Below are positions 23,108-35,073 of a DNA stretch of 64,000 nucleotides, in pieces. The position numbers were made by a program, and so were the translations under genes. The first letter of the stretch is position 1. Every line of letters begins with the position of its first letter. The notes under the pieces are model-generated. The model was given only the letters and a program-made list of their open reading frames with translations. It was not told the DNA's origin and ran no database searches. The stretch spans positions 235,885,733 to 235,949,732 of the forward strand of contig NC_081414.1 of the NCBI RefSeq assembly GCF_030272615.1, written 5' to 3'. This stretch comes from Cryptomeria japonica. Taxonomy: Eukaryota; Streptophyta; Pinopsida; Cupressales; Cupressaceae.

Positions 23108-24160
23108 CCATTTCCATACTGTTTTACCACTTTATGCTGCATATGGTTAAATATATTTTAGTATTAATTTAGTTTTTTAGATAAAATACGTGAATAATAA
23201 ATATTAGATTGTATTTACTGATATTCTCTTCCATTATGTTAAGAAAATATGTCATGCAACATGCTAATTGAAGAAGAAGAAGAATGCAGACTTCCTATCA
23301 CCCAGCTCTTTCTTCCGTCATTGCCACATGGACTCTTGCCACATCAGGTTTGTAACATCTAATTCTGCCATGTTGGACCTATCTCTCTGTTTGAAGCAAT
23401 TCCATGTCATCCGCCGTTAGCCATACTACATGTCGATGTCTGCTATTACGTCCTCTGCTTATGGTACACCTTCCACTGTGGACTTAAGTCAACATAATTG
23501 CCATGATATTTGCGTTCCTGCTTTGACATGCATTCTACAGGCTTCCTTTCCATAACTCCTCCCAGCCACGTTCTTCCACAACAACCAATGGATATGTTCA
23601 TGTGCCGTCACCATCATTTCCTTTGATGGTGGCATTATTTTTGCTATTTTTGGCGATTTTATATATCTTTATGATAATCACTTCTTGTTTGTGGAGTTAA
23701 TTTCTTCGCCAACTCAGCTCATGACTTTTCCCAATAGTGAATGGTAATACGAATCGAATTGAGGAGAAGAATTTGTGATAAAGGATGTGCTTGCTAGCTA
23801 TGTGGAGGAGAAAATTAAAAATCTTCCATTTCTTATTTTCATCTTTTGTCATAAAAAGACTTTTTAATTTGTGGCCAGTGATCAAGGTTTTATGTGAACC
23901 ATTACATGATAGCTTGTTGGCCGTAGGCCAAAAAAATCTTTTTCTGTACTTAGTTGTTATAGATTACGTATATATAAGTAGCATAGTATAAGCTATGAAG
24001 GCAGATTTTTTGTATCAGATCTTTTGGGAAATAATTTAGACTTTGCGAGTGATCAAACCAGCATAGAAAGGCTTTCTTTATTTCATCACTTGGCGGGCTA
24101 AGGAGGCAGGGCCCACTTATTGGAATGCTGATGATTTTTTGTAATTTTTATTGTTTCAGT
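23108..24160. other. No recognisable gene
   Basis: Ordinary mixed sequence. Short open frames here (for example 23785-23991) have no recognisable domains. No repeats or element ends were found except the hAT target duplication at its right edge (GTTTCAGT, 24153-24160). Confidence 0.5.
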
Positions 24161-24560
24161 CATAGTTGGACTACTCGCGACTCGGCTCGACTCGCGAAGC
24201 CCCTGAGAAAAAAACTCGGCAAAAACTCGAGAAAAACTCGGCGAAAAACTCGGCAACGTAAAAACACGCTTAATTTTAATAAAAAATGCATTTTTTTGCA
24301 AAATTTAATGAGAAGATGCATCCAATGAGTCAATAAATGATAACACAAAAGAAACAAGCTGATTCTAGATATATTTAAATGCAAAGTGTCTACAAAATCG
24401 CATCCTCATGAGGAATGCTGATGGCTGGAAGCAAAATAGTAACTAGTTTTTGTAAAACCAAAAGTAAATACATCATTACAAATTACAATTACAACTTCCT
24501 CTTCCCAGCTCTAGCTAAAACTAGGGGAGAGGTAAAACTAGAGGGTCTAGTCCTAGAAGT

Positions 24561-25190
24561 CTACAGTGGGCGTGATTGTGCCTCCTCGCTCGGTATGGCT
24601 GGCTCATCGTCCATCCTGGATGAAGCTATGTCTCCACCTGCTTGTGGCACTGGCAATGACTCCTCATCCTCATCCTCTTCCTCCTCAATGTCATCCAGCG
24701 TGAAACCAAATCCACCCCCCTCCTCCTCCATAGCTTGCCTCTCCAAATTAGTGTTGTCATCCTCAGAAAACAATGGAGGTTACTCCTGTGATGTCCAATC
24801 ACTGTAAGGATCTATATCATCCAAGTCAAGTGGAACACCTGCTACTTCCTCTACCTTCCTTATGCGCAATTGAAGATTATATTGCACAAAGACAAGGTCA
24901 TTGAGGTGTTTTTGAGGTAGCTTACTCCTCTTCTTTGTGTCGATGACTTCAAACAAACTCTAATTGTGCTCACAACTAGATGAACTACAAGGTTGACATA
25001 AGATTCTGAGGGCAAATTTTTTGAGATTTGGGTATTTCCACCCCAACTTTGCCACCAAGCATTTGCAAATTAAAATTAGGTTGAAAGTAGCACCCCTCGT
25101 CGGGGTCTGAGGGTGAGAAAAAGAGGGGTAGAGAGATAGGTCTAGATCTTGGTGGAGATCTACAAACACACAATATTTAAAATTTCATCA
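24561..25190 (-). pseudogene. hAT transposase C-terminal remnant (copy 3)
   Basis: Only the dimerisation domain and acidic tail remain. On the - strand the reading KYPNLKKFALRILCQPCSSS...CEHN, a TAG stop, then SLFEVIDTKKRSKLPQKHL and NDLVFVQYNLQLR aligns with the end of hAT pseudogene 2. The TAG (24960-24962) sits where hAT transposases have the conserved Trp. After DDIDPYSDWTSQE comes another stop and an acidic segment (FTLDDIEEEEDEDEESLP) that ends at 24561. The N-terminal zinc finger and DUF659 parts are missing, so the element cannot move itself. Confidence 0.88.
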
Positions 25191-25350
25191 TTCATACTCA
25201 TAGTTTCAAACTTTCAACTTTAAAATGTATAATACCAGGATTTCTTCAATGCTAATTATGTTGTTATATGGAGCTTAATCAGACTTGGAGGTTAAATTTT
25301 CCCTACTTCCATCAGCGCAGTTTCCCCCTATATTTTTTGATGGGGGTTTG

Positions 25351-25415
25351 GGGGCAGTGCCCCCAAGTTGGGGTCAAGGGGCAGCGCCCCCAAGTTGGGG
25401 TCAAGGGGCAGCGGG
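25351..25415 (+). repeat. 27-bp GC-rich tandem repeat in hAT element 3
   Basis: GGGGCAGTGCCCCCAAGTTG followed by GGGTCAA repeats at 25351, 25378 and, partially, 25405. Each unit contains a GGGGCAGCGCCCC palindrome. Its G+C content stands out sharply from the flanks. Confidence 0.85.
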
Positions 25416-25759
25416 TGTTATAAAGTATAAGAAAGGAAAAAGACATATTGAAATGCCACTTATACTTAAATGTTATATTTCATGTGTATATTTTGATGAA
25501 GAGAATGAAACTGGCCTGAAAAAACAAAAATTGATTATTTTTTGACATGTTTGGGCCTCTTTTTTAGGTCTAGCCGAGTTTTTAAAAGAAACTCGCTGAG
25601 TTTTTGCAAAAAACTTGGTGATTACTCGGCGAGTTTTTTGCAAAAACTTGGCGAGTTCTTGCTGCGAGTTAAAGTCGTAAAAAATTGCAGAGCTCAAAAA
25701 CTCGGCGAGTTTTTGAAACTCGCTGAGTACTCTGCAAGTGTTCCATCTATGGTTTCAAT

Positions 25760-26087
25760 AATGTGTGTTTTTGTTGCATTTTTCTGTTAGTGATTGGATT
25801 GAGTTATTATTGCATTAATCGTGAGAATAGTTTGATGCTTATCGCTGGTAATTCGATTATGAATTGTGGTATTATTTTTTGAACCATTTTTCAGTACTTT
25901 ATCTTACTGTGATTCTTAGATTGAAATGTTTTAGAGCTATAAGTTTACATTATGGAATTATCATAAACTACTATTGCTGTTACTGTCACAGGCTGCTGTT
26001 GTTGCCATTGTAGACTATTGTTGTTCTTGTAATCTAGGTAGTTCTTATGAGTTTTAGTTGCATTTCATCCTCACTCACCTCACTACC
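25760..26087. other. No recognisable feature
   Basis: Short T-rich spacer between the hAT element and the LTR to its right. It includes a TGTTGTTG-type low-complexity stretch (25990-26030). Confidence 0.5.
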
Positions 26088-27018
26088 TGTTGGTGCGTGT
26101 TTTATGACACACCAAACACAAAATAAAGATGCCCAAAAGATGCTCTATCCTCTCTTGAATAAAAACCACCGCATATGCTAAGATTGCAAAGAAGATCATA
26201 TGGCGATTCCAAGGTTTACACTACCAACTAGTGACTTTAATGTCGAATATAGCTTCTTGGGTGATGTATGCCGGTAATCCAAGGGGCAATTGTAAATTTC
26301 AATGACAATGAAGACTTTCAGCTTTATATTTTTGGGATTTTCACAATTTTGGATTTAAAAAAACAAGGATAAAAGGGAAAGGGTTTAGGAATTCTATACT
26401 ATTCCTAAGAACTTAAGAAACGATAAAGATTAGGTGAAACCAATAACCACGCTTTGCTTCGCCACACTAAGGACAACTACACAAAGTAGGTGCAATCTTC
26501 AAGGGTTGTGCTAAAGATTTTCATACTGTGAATAATAGCATCAAATGAACAATATTTATCCAAAGTAGAAGTTAAAGCATCCACAAAATAAGCTTAGACT
26601 AACTTTGCACAATGAACAAAAATCATCTGTTCATAAAAAGTATGAGCAATAATTTCACCAATCTATACTATCAAATCTTTCATTCATCTAACAACTTTGT
26701 AAAGCAAATCTATTCTAAGTTGGAGAAAATATGTAACCATGCAACCATATGATAACGATAAGGATTCAAAGCAAATGCAAATGAACTTTTATTATCAAAA
26801 TAGCTCTTAGCAACAATCTCACAAATCTCTCCACACAATAAAATGAGAGAAGAGGAGCTTAAATAGAGTTTCTGAAAACAAATGAAAGGTGGAGATCAAT
26901 CAAAGATCAACGGTCAAGTTCAAAACATAAATACCCTAATTAGGGTTTCCCATAATAGCAATAAGAACAAATGCATGAAAGACAAGTGGCACGAGGAGCT
27001 ATCTTCTAGGAAGGTGCA
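26088..27018 (-). mobile_element. LTR-like block, probable 3' LTR of relic B's element
   Basis: In - orientation it would begin TGCACCTTCC (27018) and end CGCACCAACA (26088), giving TG...CA ends. A purine-rich AAAGAGGATAAGGA (27032-27019, - strand) just before the start looks like a polypurine tract. A telobox ACCCTAATTAGGGTTT (26934-26949) lies upstream of a TATTTAAGCTCC TATA-like box near 26857. Its terminal region resembles TGTTGATG (47714) and TGTTGACG (about 56245). No paired 5' LTR was found. Confidence 0.5.
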
Positions 27019-28115
27019 TCCTTATCCTCTTTCGTGGCAACATGTTCGATGAATTTGGACACAATAGGGCTGATTTCTTCCATCGTGACATGTGGTAGCA
27101 TATACACCTTGAACTCCATTCCGTCCAAGTCATTTGCATATGTGGCAAAAGCATTTTCCTATTCCAATTCCTATTTCTGGAAGGTATCCCTAATGGACAA
27201 GAAACTTGATGCCTTAGTCAAATTCTGTTTCAGGATTGGCCATGTGATAGTAAAGAAATTCTCATGAGTTTTGAGCTTTAGATTTTCCACTTGCATTTCA
27301 TTTTCCTAGATTGTTTATTTCCCAAGTATATCAGCAGCCACAAGGAAAATCTTGTCCTGAATTTCTTTAATCTGCTCTTCAACTCTGATGCTATCAACCT
27401 TTACCTTTTCCAGAACTTCATTTTGTGCAATTAATGTCCAATACTATGTGTTGAAATCATATATAGCCGTTGCCGCAATTATCTATCCATCAATTAATTC
27501 CTGCTTAGGAATTCCTTTCAACACCCTTAGGCATGGGATTATTCTATCTTGAATATCATGAAGATCTTCCCACGCTTCTGCCATGTCTGCAATTCTGGAG
27601 AGCAAAAAAGAAGTTTGTCCATATGTCAACATCAAATTTTCAACGAAAGTGACAGCCTCATCATTGTTATTTGCTATCCATTCCTTAGATTCTCTAGCTG
27701 TCACCTTTCTTTCTTCAAGATCTTCAATGGTTTTATCTGGAAAAGTCAAGAGTGGAGGAGCTGATGTATCCCCTTGGTCAATAGGTATGGTCAAGTGTTG
27801 GATATACTTTTTTAATTTGCTCAACTTCCCTTTTGTATTCCCTTTTCTTTCCTATTTCCTTTTCCAATCTTCCCTTGATGGAAATGACCGTATTATTGAA
27901 GTCCTCAACCTCCCGTCCTTTAGTGGTTGGGCCTAAGTTGATAGTTGTGATTTCATATCCTTGAGGAGTAATGTCTTCCTTTGCCTTATCAACTTTTGGC
28001 ACAACAATCTGAACTGAATGACAACCTATTTCGTCTCTTTGAATCATGAAAAACCTTTTGGCTGTCTTTTTTATTGCAACCTTTCCCAACTTGGCCAAGA
28101 AATCAGTTGTGTCAT

Positions 28116-29615
28116 TGTAATGTCCCCGATTTTAGCCTGGAATTGTTTGAGGAGAAATATGGAGGAAATTTATTTAATTTAATATTATATTAAGTTGTCT
28201 CATTATATTTATTTAAATCACACGTGAGATGACTTTATATTTTATTAAATTAATAAAGTGATAAAGTATAAAATAAAAATAATTAAAACTCACTTAAAAA
28301 TAATAAAGTGTACCTACCCTCTTCAAAAAGGAATTTTATGATGGGGTATGAAAAAGAATAAATAGAAGAGGGAAATGGAGGGATGGGCATCAGTTATTTA
28401 TGTTATCTCTTGTTGAGTTGTGGAGACACAGGTTGTCCGCAAAAGATCTTGGGGAACGATACCTCCCTATTGGTCAGCATAACTGAGTAGGTGAAAGACC
28501 CTCTGAAGGGTTGTGAGGTGAGTGGAGAGCATTCAGCCTTCCACATTGAGCATAAGGAGTTTTAATATCAGATTATAGAAGTGCTTCAGACTTGCAGATT
28601 TGTGACCACCTTGTATTGGAGAGTGCATTCCTTGGACCACTTTGACAGTGATTTTCATTTGGGCATCTTGGCGATATCTATCATCATTTATTGGAGGCAA
28701 ATCAAAGTCATTGGGAACTGTTATTGAACCAGTTGCAGAACCAGGAACCCACGACTTTGTTCATTCGTTTCCATACATGCCTCGATTTTAACCTTTGATG
28801 AATTTAAAATTAATAGGAGTGGAGGGCGATACATTTTGAGACAATTTGCAAGGGGTTTGGACTCAATTTTGGGAGATACAGTCAGTCTGATCTGAGGCAG
28901 GTCCGTGGCCCTTATGTCCTTTGATTTTCACTGTTAATTGCATATGAAGCTTGGAACCTCTCTTGGGGGTCAGGCGCTGTTATAATAAGGAGAATCTGAT
29001 CAGTTTGGAGGAGTTACTGAGACCATAGACTGCAGATTGCAGACCTTCATCAGCAGCAGCAGGGACGCCATATACCTGGGTTTGAATCTGCACATTGGAG
29101 CCTTCATCATTGAGATTTGTTTGCTACCTCCATTGTCTACCTTGGCAACATACCAGGTTCTGTATTTCTCATCTCATTTGTTTGTAATGGTGAAAGTGTG
29201 AATGTATATCAGGCTCGAGTCCTCAAAAAGTCTAAGATCTAGCTCATGTAAATCAGTCCATGTAATTGGTCATTGTCAGCATATTGTAAGAAGGGATTGA
29301 ATTTGATTTGGGACTACATTAATTTGATAGTATTCTGAGATGTATGCCAAGTGTTTGACTAAATGATAGCAGGGAGTCCTGTCTCATGTATGAGCCCTAT
29401 TTCCCCTTGATATGTTGTAGATGTTGTGTAGAAGTATTTCTATGTTATTACATCATTTCTGTGACTCATTATACATGAAGTAGTTGCCTTTGAATGTCCT
29501 TGAAGTCAAACTGAAACTGAAAACACCAAATTAAACCATGATAACTAAGTGTTTGATGAAATGTTTGAGTGATAAATATTAGGATTTTATATCAGAATTT
29601 AGCAGGGACATTACA
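28116..29615 (+). repeat. 5' LTR of the Ty3-type element
   Basis: 1500 bp, beginning TGTAATGTCCCCGATTTTAG and ending TTAGCAGGGACATTACA; the first and last 11 bp are inverted repeats (TGTAATGTCCC). It pairs with 31555-33047. Confidence 0.92.
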
Positions 29616-29616
29616 G

Positions 29617-29628
29617 TGGTATCAGAGC
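29617..29628 (+). promoter_or_regulatory. Primer-binding site (initiator Met tRNA type)
   Basis: TGGTATCAGAGC begins one base after the 5' LTR. It is complementary to the 3' end of plant initiator methionine tRNA and is the usual minus-strand primer site of many plant LTR retrotransposons. Confidence 0.92.
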
Positions 29629-29662
29629 TTTCATCCTGCCATCCTGTGATCAAAATTGGTGA

Positions 29663-30757
29663 ATGAGTGCAAGGGAAGTAAGGTACTATAACAGGGAACA
29701 ACAGAGACAGCAATACCAAAACCCACAGGTACCTAACGTAGACACATTATCAGCAGCATTAAGGGAAAGAGACGCTGGAAAAATGGCAGAAGATGTCAAT
29801 GTTGCCCGGATAGAAAGGAAGTTTGACACCATGTTGGATATGATGTCAAGATTGCTGGGCAAAATGGAGCAGCAAACTAACAACAACAACAATCACTAAA
29901 GAAATGAAGCCGAGCACAGCGGGAGCAATGAAAACATCAGAAATGTTGAAGGAGATAGGTTTGTCCAAAGGACTTCTACTAGAGGATCAGCCTCTAGACC
30001 ATTCTTCCCCACCTTTACACCAAGGGAAGACCCTCCTGCAGTTGCTACTACCACATTTGGAGATGAAGCAAGGCAATCTTACTAGGAGTATAGTGCATTA
30101 CGTGTTGATTTGATGGACCAGTGGACCTTTGATCAATACATGAATCAAAGGAATAGGAGAGGAGGAGCTAGACATGATCACTACAATTAACCAAGAAATG
30201 ACTATCAACAGACCCTCGGGAAGATACCTATGCCTTATTTTGATGGCAGCAATAAATGTACAGCAAAGTCTTGGGTGCAAAAACTTGATAATTACCTTTC
30301 TTTAAGACCTATGCCGGAGGAAGACGCAATTAAGTTTACCACCTTGCATTTGGAAGGAGATGCCAATGAGTGGTGGTACCACGGGTCAATTACCCTTGGT
30401 CATAACTTAATCACCACCTATGCTGAGTTCACTGAGAAGCTAATTGACAGATTTGATGTGAAGGACCCTGAGGTAAGCTTCCGTGAGCTAGCTCAACTTA
30501 AGCAACATGGCTCCCTTGAATCATACATCTCTGAATTCCAGCAGTTGTCAGTCATGGTTCCCAGTATCAGCGAAAGAAGATTGGTAGTCCTATTCACTGA
30601 AGGACTCATGGAACCTCTCAAAGGTTGGTTGAAAGCCTTTGACCCGCCTACATTACAGGAAGCAATGAAGAAAGCAAGAAGCATAGAGTTCGCAGCACCT
30701 AAAAGCAAAAGTTATCATAAGGAAACTCCTTCTCAAAGGTTGGTTGAAAGCCTTTGA
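29663..30757 (+). pseudogene. Ty3-type gag remnant
   Basis: Encodes part of the structural capsid polyprotein. The N-terminal part (29663-29899, MSAREVRYYNREQQRQQYQ) is hydrophilic and ends in an Asn-rich run. After frame breaks near 29899-30190, 30230-30757 is a Retrotrans_gag domain (KIPMPYFDGSNKCTAKSWVQ, FTTLHLEGDANEWWYHG, FTEKLIDRFDVKD, FRELAQLKQHGSLESYISEF). No CCHC zinc knuckle follows. Instead the reading runs into a 41-bp duplication (30616-30656 repeated at 30731-30771) that marks a deletion junction. At least two stops or shifts make it non-functional. Confidence 0.85.
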
Positions 30758-30953
30758 CCCGCCTACATTACGGATAGGTAATCTTACTTTGCAGTTGAAT
30801 GATTATGAGTTGCAAGCTGATTTCTATGTAGTTAACATGGGTGCAGTGGATGTAGTCTTGGGCATGAAATGGCTCCAAGATATTGGAGTATTTACCCTTA
30901 ATGTGCCCAAGATGGAAATGAAGTTTGAATTAAATGACAAGACTCATGTATGA
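30744..30953 (+). pseudogene. Retropepsin C-terminal remnant fused after a deletion
   Basis: The segment LTLQLNDYELQADFYVVNMG...VDVVLGMKWLQDIG is the C-terminal half of a Ty3-type aspartic protease (the conserved LGMKWL stretch). The catalytic DSG triad region is missing. It begins right after the second copy of the gag duplication, so gag sequence is joined directly to the protease tail, with the CCHC region and protease N-terminus lost. Confidence 0.8.
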
Positions 30954-31085
30954 AGGGGAATTGTAGATGGAAGCTTACATTCTATGTCTCTTTGTAGAGG
31001 GAAAAGCAAGAAAAGGGATCATGTGATTATGCTGGAGAAGCTTGAGTTGATGGATAATCCTTTGTTTGAGATTGATACTACTTAG

Positions 31086-31421
31086 TTGTTAGACAATCCA
31101 CTCTATGATAGGGATGTGGATCATTCTCCTGATAGTGATGATGGGAATTCATCTTCTAGTGTATCAGGACTTCATACAGGTTCCCCACAAGGAAATTCAA
31201 ATATATATATAGTGAGGAGTCTCTACAGTGTCACTTGGGATCCTCATGTGCATAACAACTTACTTCAGATACATAATTTAGGACTACAGGTGGTGGGTGG
31301 TTTATTTGATGATTCACTTACAACAAAGATTGGGAGCAAGGAAGATCAACTACTTGATTTGCCACTTCATGAGACTTGTATTCCTATAGCACTTGATGAG
31401 GTTGTTGATTTTATTCAGTAG
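31086..31421 (+). pseudogene. Unrecognised C-terminal frame before the polypurine tract
   Basis: A 111-residue acidic, serine-rich frame (HSPDSDDGNSSSSVSGLHTG...YSVTWDPHVHNNLLQIHN). It lies where the C-terminal end of pol or an extra 3' frame would be in an intact relative. It has no domain I recognise, and no integrase signature is visible. Confidence 0.4.
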
Positions 31422-31540
31422 ATTTAGGTGATAGTGCAACAGTTGTGTGGTGTTCACAGGGACATTACACAGAGTTTTCTGTGGGAACCAGGTGGGGGAA
31501 GAATTCCTTGCAGCTGTGATTGCTTGGGGACAAGCAATTT

Positions 31541-31554
31541 CAGGAGGGGCGGAT
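31541..31554 (+). promoter_or_regulatory. Polypurine tract
   Basis: CAGGAGGGGCGGAT immediately precedes the 3' LTR start TGTAATG at 31555, the position expected for the plus-strand primer. Confidence 0.85.
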
Positions 31555-33047
31555 TGTAATGTTCCCGATTTTAGCCTGGAATTGTTTGAGGAGAAATAAG
31601 GAGGAAATTTATTTAATTTAATATTATATTAAGTTGTCTCATTATATTTATTTAAATCACACGTGAGATGACTTTATATTTTATTAAATTAATAAAGTGA
31701 CTAAAGTATAAAATAAAAATAATTAAAACTCACTTAAAAATAATAAAGTGTACCTACCCTCTTCTAGAAGGAATCTTATGATGGGGTATGAAAAAGAATA
31801 AATAGAATAGGGAAATGGAGGGATGGGCATTAGTTGTTTATGTTATCTCTTGTTGAGTTGTGGAGACACAGGTTGTACGCAAAAGATCTTGGGGAACGAT
31901 ACCTCCCTATTGGTCAGCATAACTGAGGAGGTGAAAGACCCACTGAAGGGTTGCGAGGTGAGTGGAGAGCATTCAGCCTTCCACATTGAGCATAAGGAGT
32001 TTTAATATCAGATTATAGAAGTGCTTCAGACTTGCAGATTTGTGACCACCTTGTATTGGAGAGTGCATTCATTGGACCACTTTGACAGCGATTTTCATTT
32101 GGGCATCTTGGCGATATCTATCATCATTTATTGGAGGCAAATCGAAGTCATTGGGAGCTGTGTTATTGAACCAGTTGCAGAACCAGGAACCCATGACTTT
32201 GTTCATTCGTTTCCATACATGCCTCAATTTTAACCTTTGATGATTCCAAAATTAATAGGAGTGGAGGGCAATACATTTTGAGACAATTTGCAAGGGGTTT
32301 GGACTCAATTTTGGGAGATACAGTCAGTCTGATCTGAGGCAGGTCCGTGGCCCTTATGTCCTTCGATTTTCACTGCTAATTGCATATGAAGCTTGGAACC
32401 TCTCTTGGGGGTTAGGCGCTGTTATAATAAGGAGAATTCGATCAGTTTGGAGGATTTACTGAGACCATAGACTGCAGATTGGAGACCTTCATCAGCAGCA
32501 GCAGGGACGACATATACCTGGGTTTGAATCTGCACATTGGAGCCTTCATCATTGACATTTGTTTGCTACCTCCATCGTCTACCTTGGAACCATACCAGGT
32601 TCTCTATTTCTCATCTCATTTGTTTGTAATGGTGAAAGTGTGAATGTATATCAGGCCTGAGTCCTCAGAAAGTCTGAGATCTAGTTCATGTAAATCAGTC
32701 CATGCAATTGGTATATTGTAAGAAGGGATTGAATTTGATTTGGGACTACATTAATTTGATAGTATTCTGAGATGTATACCAAGTGTTTGACTAAATGACG
32801 GCAAGGAGTTTTGTCTCATATACGAGCCCAACTTCCCCTTGATATGTTGTAGATGTTGTTTAGAAGTATTTCTATGTTATTACATCATTGCGGTGACTCA
32901 TTATACATGAAGTAGTTGCCTTTGAATATCCTTGAAGTCAAACTGAAACTGAAAACATCAAATTAAACCATGATAACCAAGTGTTTGATGAAATGTTCTT
33001 GTGATAAATATTAGGATTTTATATCAGAACTTAGCAGGGACATTACA
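31555..33047 (+). repeat. 3' LTR of the Ty3-type element
   Basis: 1493 bp, beginning TGTAATGTTCCCGATTTTAG and ending TTAGCAGGGACATTACA. It aligns with the 5' LTR along its length. A small deletion (GGTATATTGTAAG at about 32710 against GGTCATTGTCAGCATATTG at about 29270) and scattered substitutions separate them. Confidence 0.92.
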
Positions 33048-35073
33048 GTCTTCTTCTTCTTCTTGAACTCCCATAGATGCCTTTACTTTCATCCTTTCCT
33101 TTTAACCAATTAGGAATTGTGGGCTGTTCAACGCCTTGCTCTTCCCGATTACTTTCTTCACATGGATTATCCTCAACTCCTCAAAGAGTGGAAATCATTC
33201 CCTCTTGGAATCCTTCGTCTAGTATATCCGTCTCATTTTTAGACTCAATTATCTTCGTATTTGAAGGAGACAGGGGTACTTGATCATCTTGCTGGATTGA
33301 TTCAATATTCCCTTCATGGATTGGAGAAGGAATCTTCATCTCAGCCATTGGTTCATCCTCAAGAATTAATACTTCGTTCAAATTTTTGGATGTGGTGGAA
33401 TGGGATGGCTTAGATCTTTGTTTCTTTTCAATAGCCCCCTCATTTACGATTGTCTTCCCTTTGGATCTTGCAGAACCCTCAACTGTTTCTTTTCTCTTTC
33501 TTGAATTAATACTTTCAAGTGGCTCAGCACTTTGAGATGCTCCTTCATTAGAAGAATATGGCTCCATCATGCCCACTAAATTGTAAGTGAGAGTCATACT
33601 TCTTCGTTTCAGCTCTTGCACTTGCTGATCAACCCACCATTGTGTATATTTGACAACTGGTTGCATCAGGGTGGTCAAATCTGCAAGTTCAGGTTCCAGC
33701 CATCTTATCAGAGAAAGAGGCCTATTCTCATCATAGCATGGCTGAGTGCATTCTCCATCATCCTCTAGTTGGTTAGGCACACGAAAAAGCTTGGTTTTTC
33801 CTTATCAAATTTACAGACAATCTTGACCATAGCCATTTCCTGATATCAAATTCGTCTATAGCATTCGCCCAAAAGTCTTCAAGATCCACTCTATGCCTGT
33901 ACTTCTCTCCATTTACCAATCCAATGTGATTGTGGGTGTCAAAGTTAGCTCTTGATTGGTAGAAGATGAATGGATACCATTGTATCTCTAGTCTTGCACC
34001 TTCAACTACTTGTGCCGTTGAACAAGATTCCAACATATTTCCAATGAAGAATGGAAAGGAAATGGCAGTTTTGTGCTTTTCTCTTTGGAAGCCCTCATAT
34101 GTTTCCAATTGCCTAAGAACTTCAAGTAATATCATTCTATTGGTGGGATAAATCGGAAGTCTATAAGGACATTTGGCAAATCCTTGAACTCTTAAATACG
34201 TGAATCTTGGATACTGAATGAACCAGGATCCATATTTGCTTATCAAGTCCTTGGCTTCCTGAGTGAGCCTCTAATGAGTTCCTCCTTGCGTTATCCTAGT
34301 GATGTACATTAAAAATGCATCATTCACTTGTTTGAAATGAGATTTTTCATGAAGTTGCAACTGTGGGTAACAGTCATAGGCCTTGAATTCATTCTCGCCA
34401 TTACCTACTACACCCTTGCAAATCAGTCCCGTGTATCTATAATTTCTTGCCAGTAGGTAAATAATGTAGGAACTCATGTAGAAGGACCTTGCCCTCTCAA
34501 AATTTCTCAGTTATTCATCTAGGTTATTGTTGATTATCCTAGACCAATTGAACATTTTGACCCTTGAAGTAATCTCGTCAATAAAATAATACATTCAAGT
34601 CTCAAATGGCACACCGTGAGGGCTGCACATTACTCTATTCAACAACAAAATAATGTCCCCATAATCTTCCTTGAAATCAGTGCGAAGAAGCTTCTTTGGC
34701 ATCTTTTTATAGGTGGGCCTTGGCTTCTCCAGCCATAGCCTATTGATAGTTGTCGCACACAGTTCAAGCTGGTCATCATAATTTTTTTTGGTTTCTTCCT
34801 TGGTTTTGAATGAGGTTCAGTTGTAGCTTGGAATCCCAAATGCCTTCTGGATAGCCAATTCTCCAAGGTACGCCAATACTCTCCTGTCTGGTGCAACGAT
34901 CTACCTTTCTTGGACATTATAGTGCTTTGCACATTCAACCATCAGCTCACTGCATTCCATGGCTGGTGGAAATCCAACTACTTGGACTATGCCATTCCTC
35001 ATCATTTGTTGAGCAATTGGTGTGGGTAAATATCCATCATGCCCGTACAATCTTCTTCTGAATTACTTGAAAT

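Larger units (their letters stand above)
24161..25751 (-). mobile_element. Internally deleted hAT element with TIRs and 8-bp target duplication
   Basis: The left end CATAGTTGGACTACTCGC and the reverse complement of the right end, CATAGATGGAACACTTGC, agree at 14 of 18 positions. Flanks GTTTCAGT (24153-24160) and GTTTCAAT (25752-25759) are an 8-bp duplication with one mismatch, as expected for hAT. Inside each end are many ACTCGGC/GCCGAGT subterminal repeats (24178-24255 and 25568-25735), in inverted orientation between the ends. The interior keeps only the 3' part of a transposase on the - strand plus a GC-rich 27-bp repeat. Confidence 0.9.
28116..33047 (+). mobile_element. Full-length non-autonomous Ty3-type LTR retrotransposon
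   Basis: Contains two similar LTRs, a primer-binding site, a gag remnant, a protease tail and a polypurine tract, but no reverse transcriptase, RNase H or integrase. The internal region is only about 1.94 kb. Flanks GTCAT (28111-28115) and GTCTT (33048-33052) may be a 5-bp target duplication with one change. It sits inside relic B on the opposite strand. The LTRs differ by scattered substitutions and small indels, so the insertion is not recent. Confidence 0.9.
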
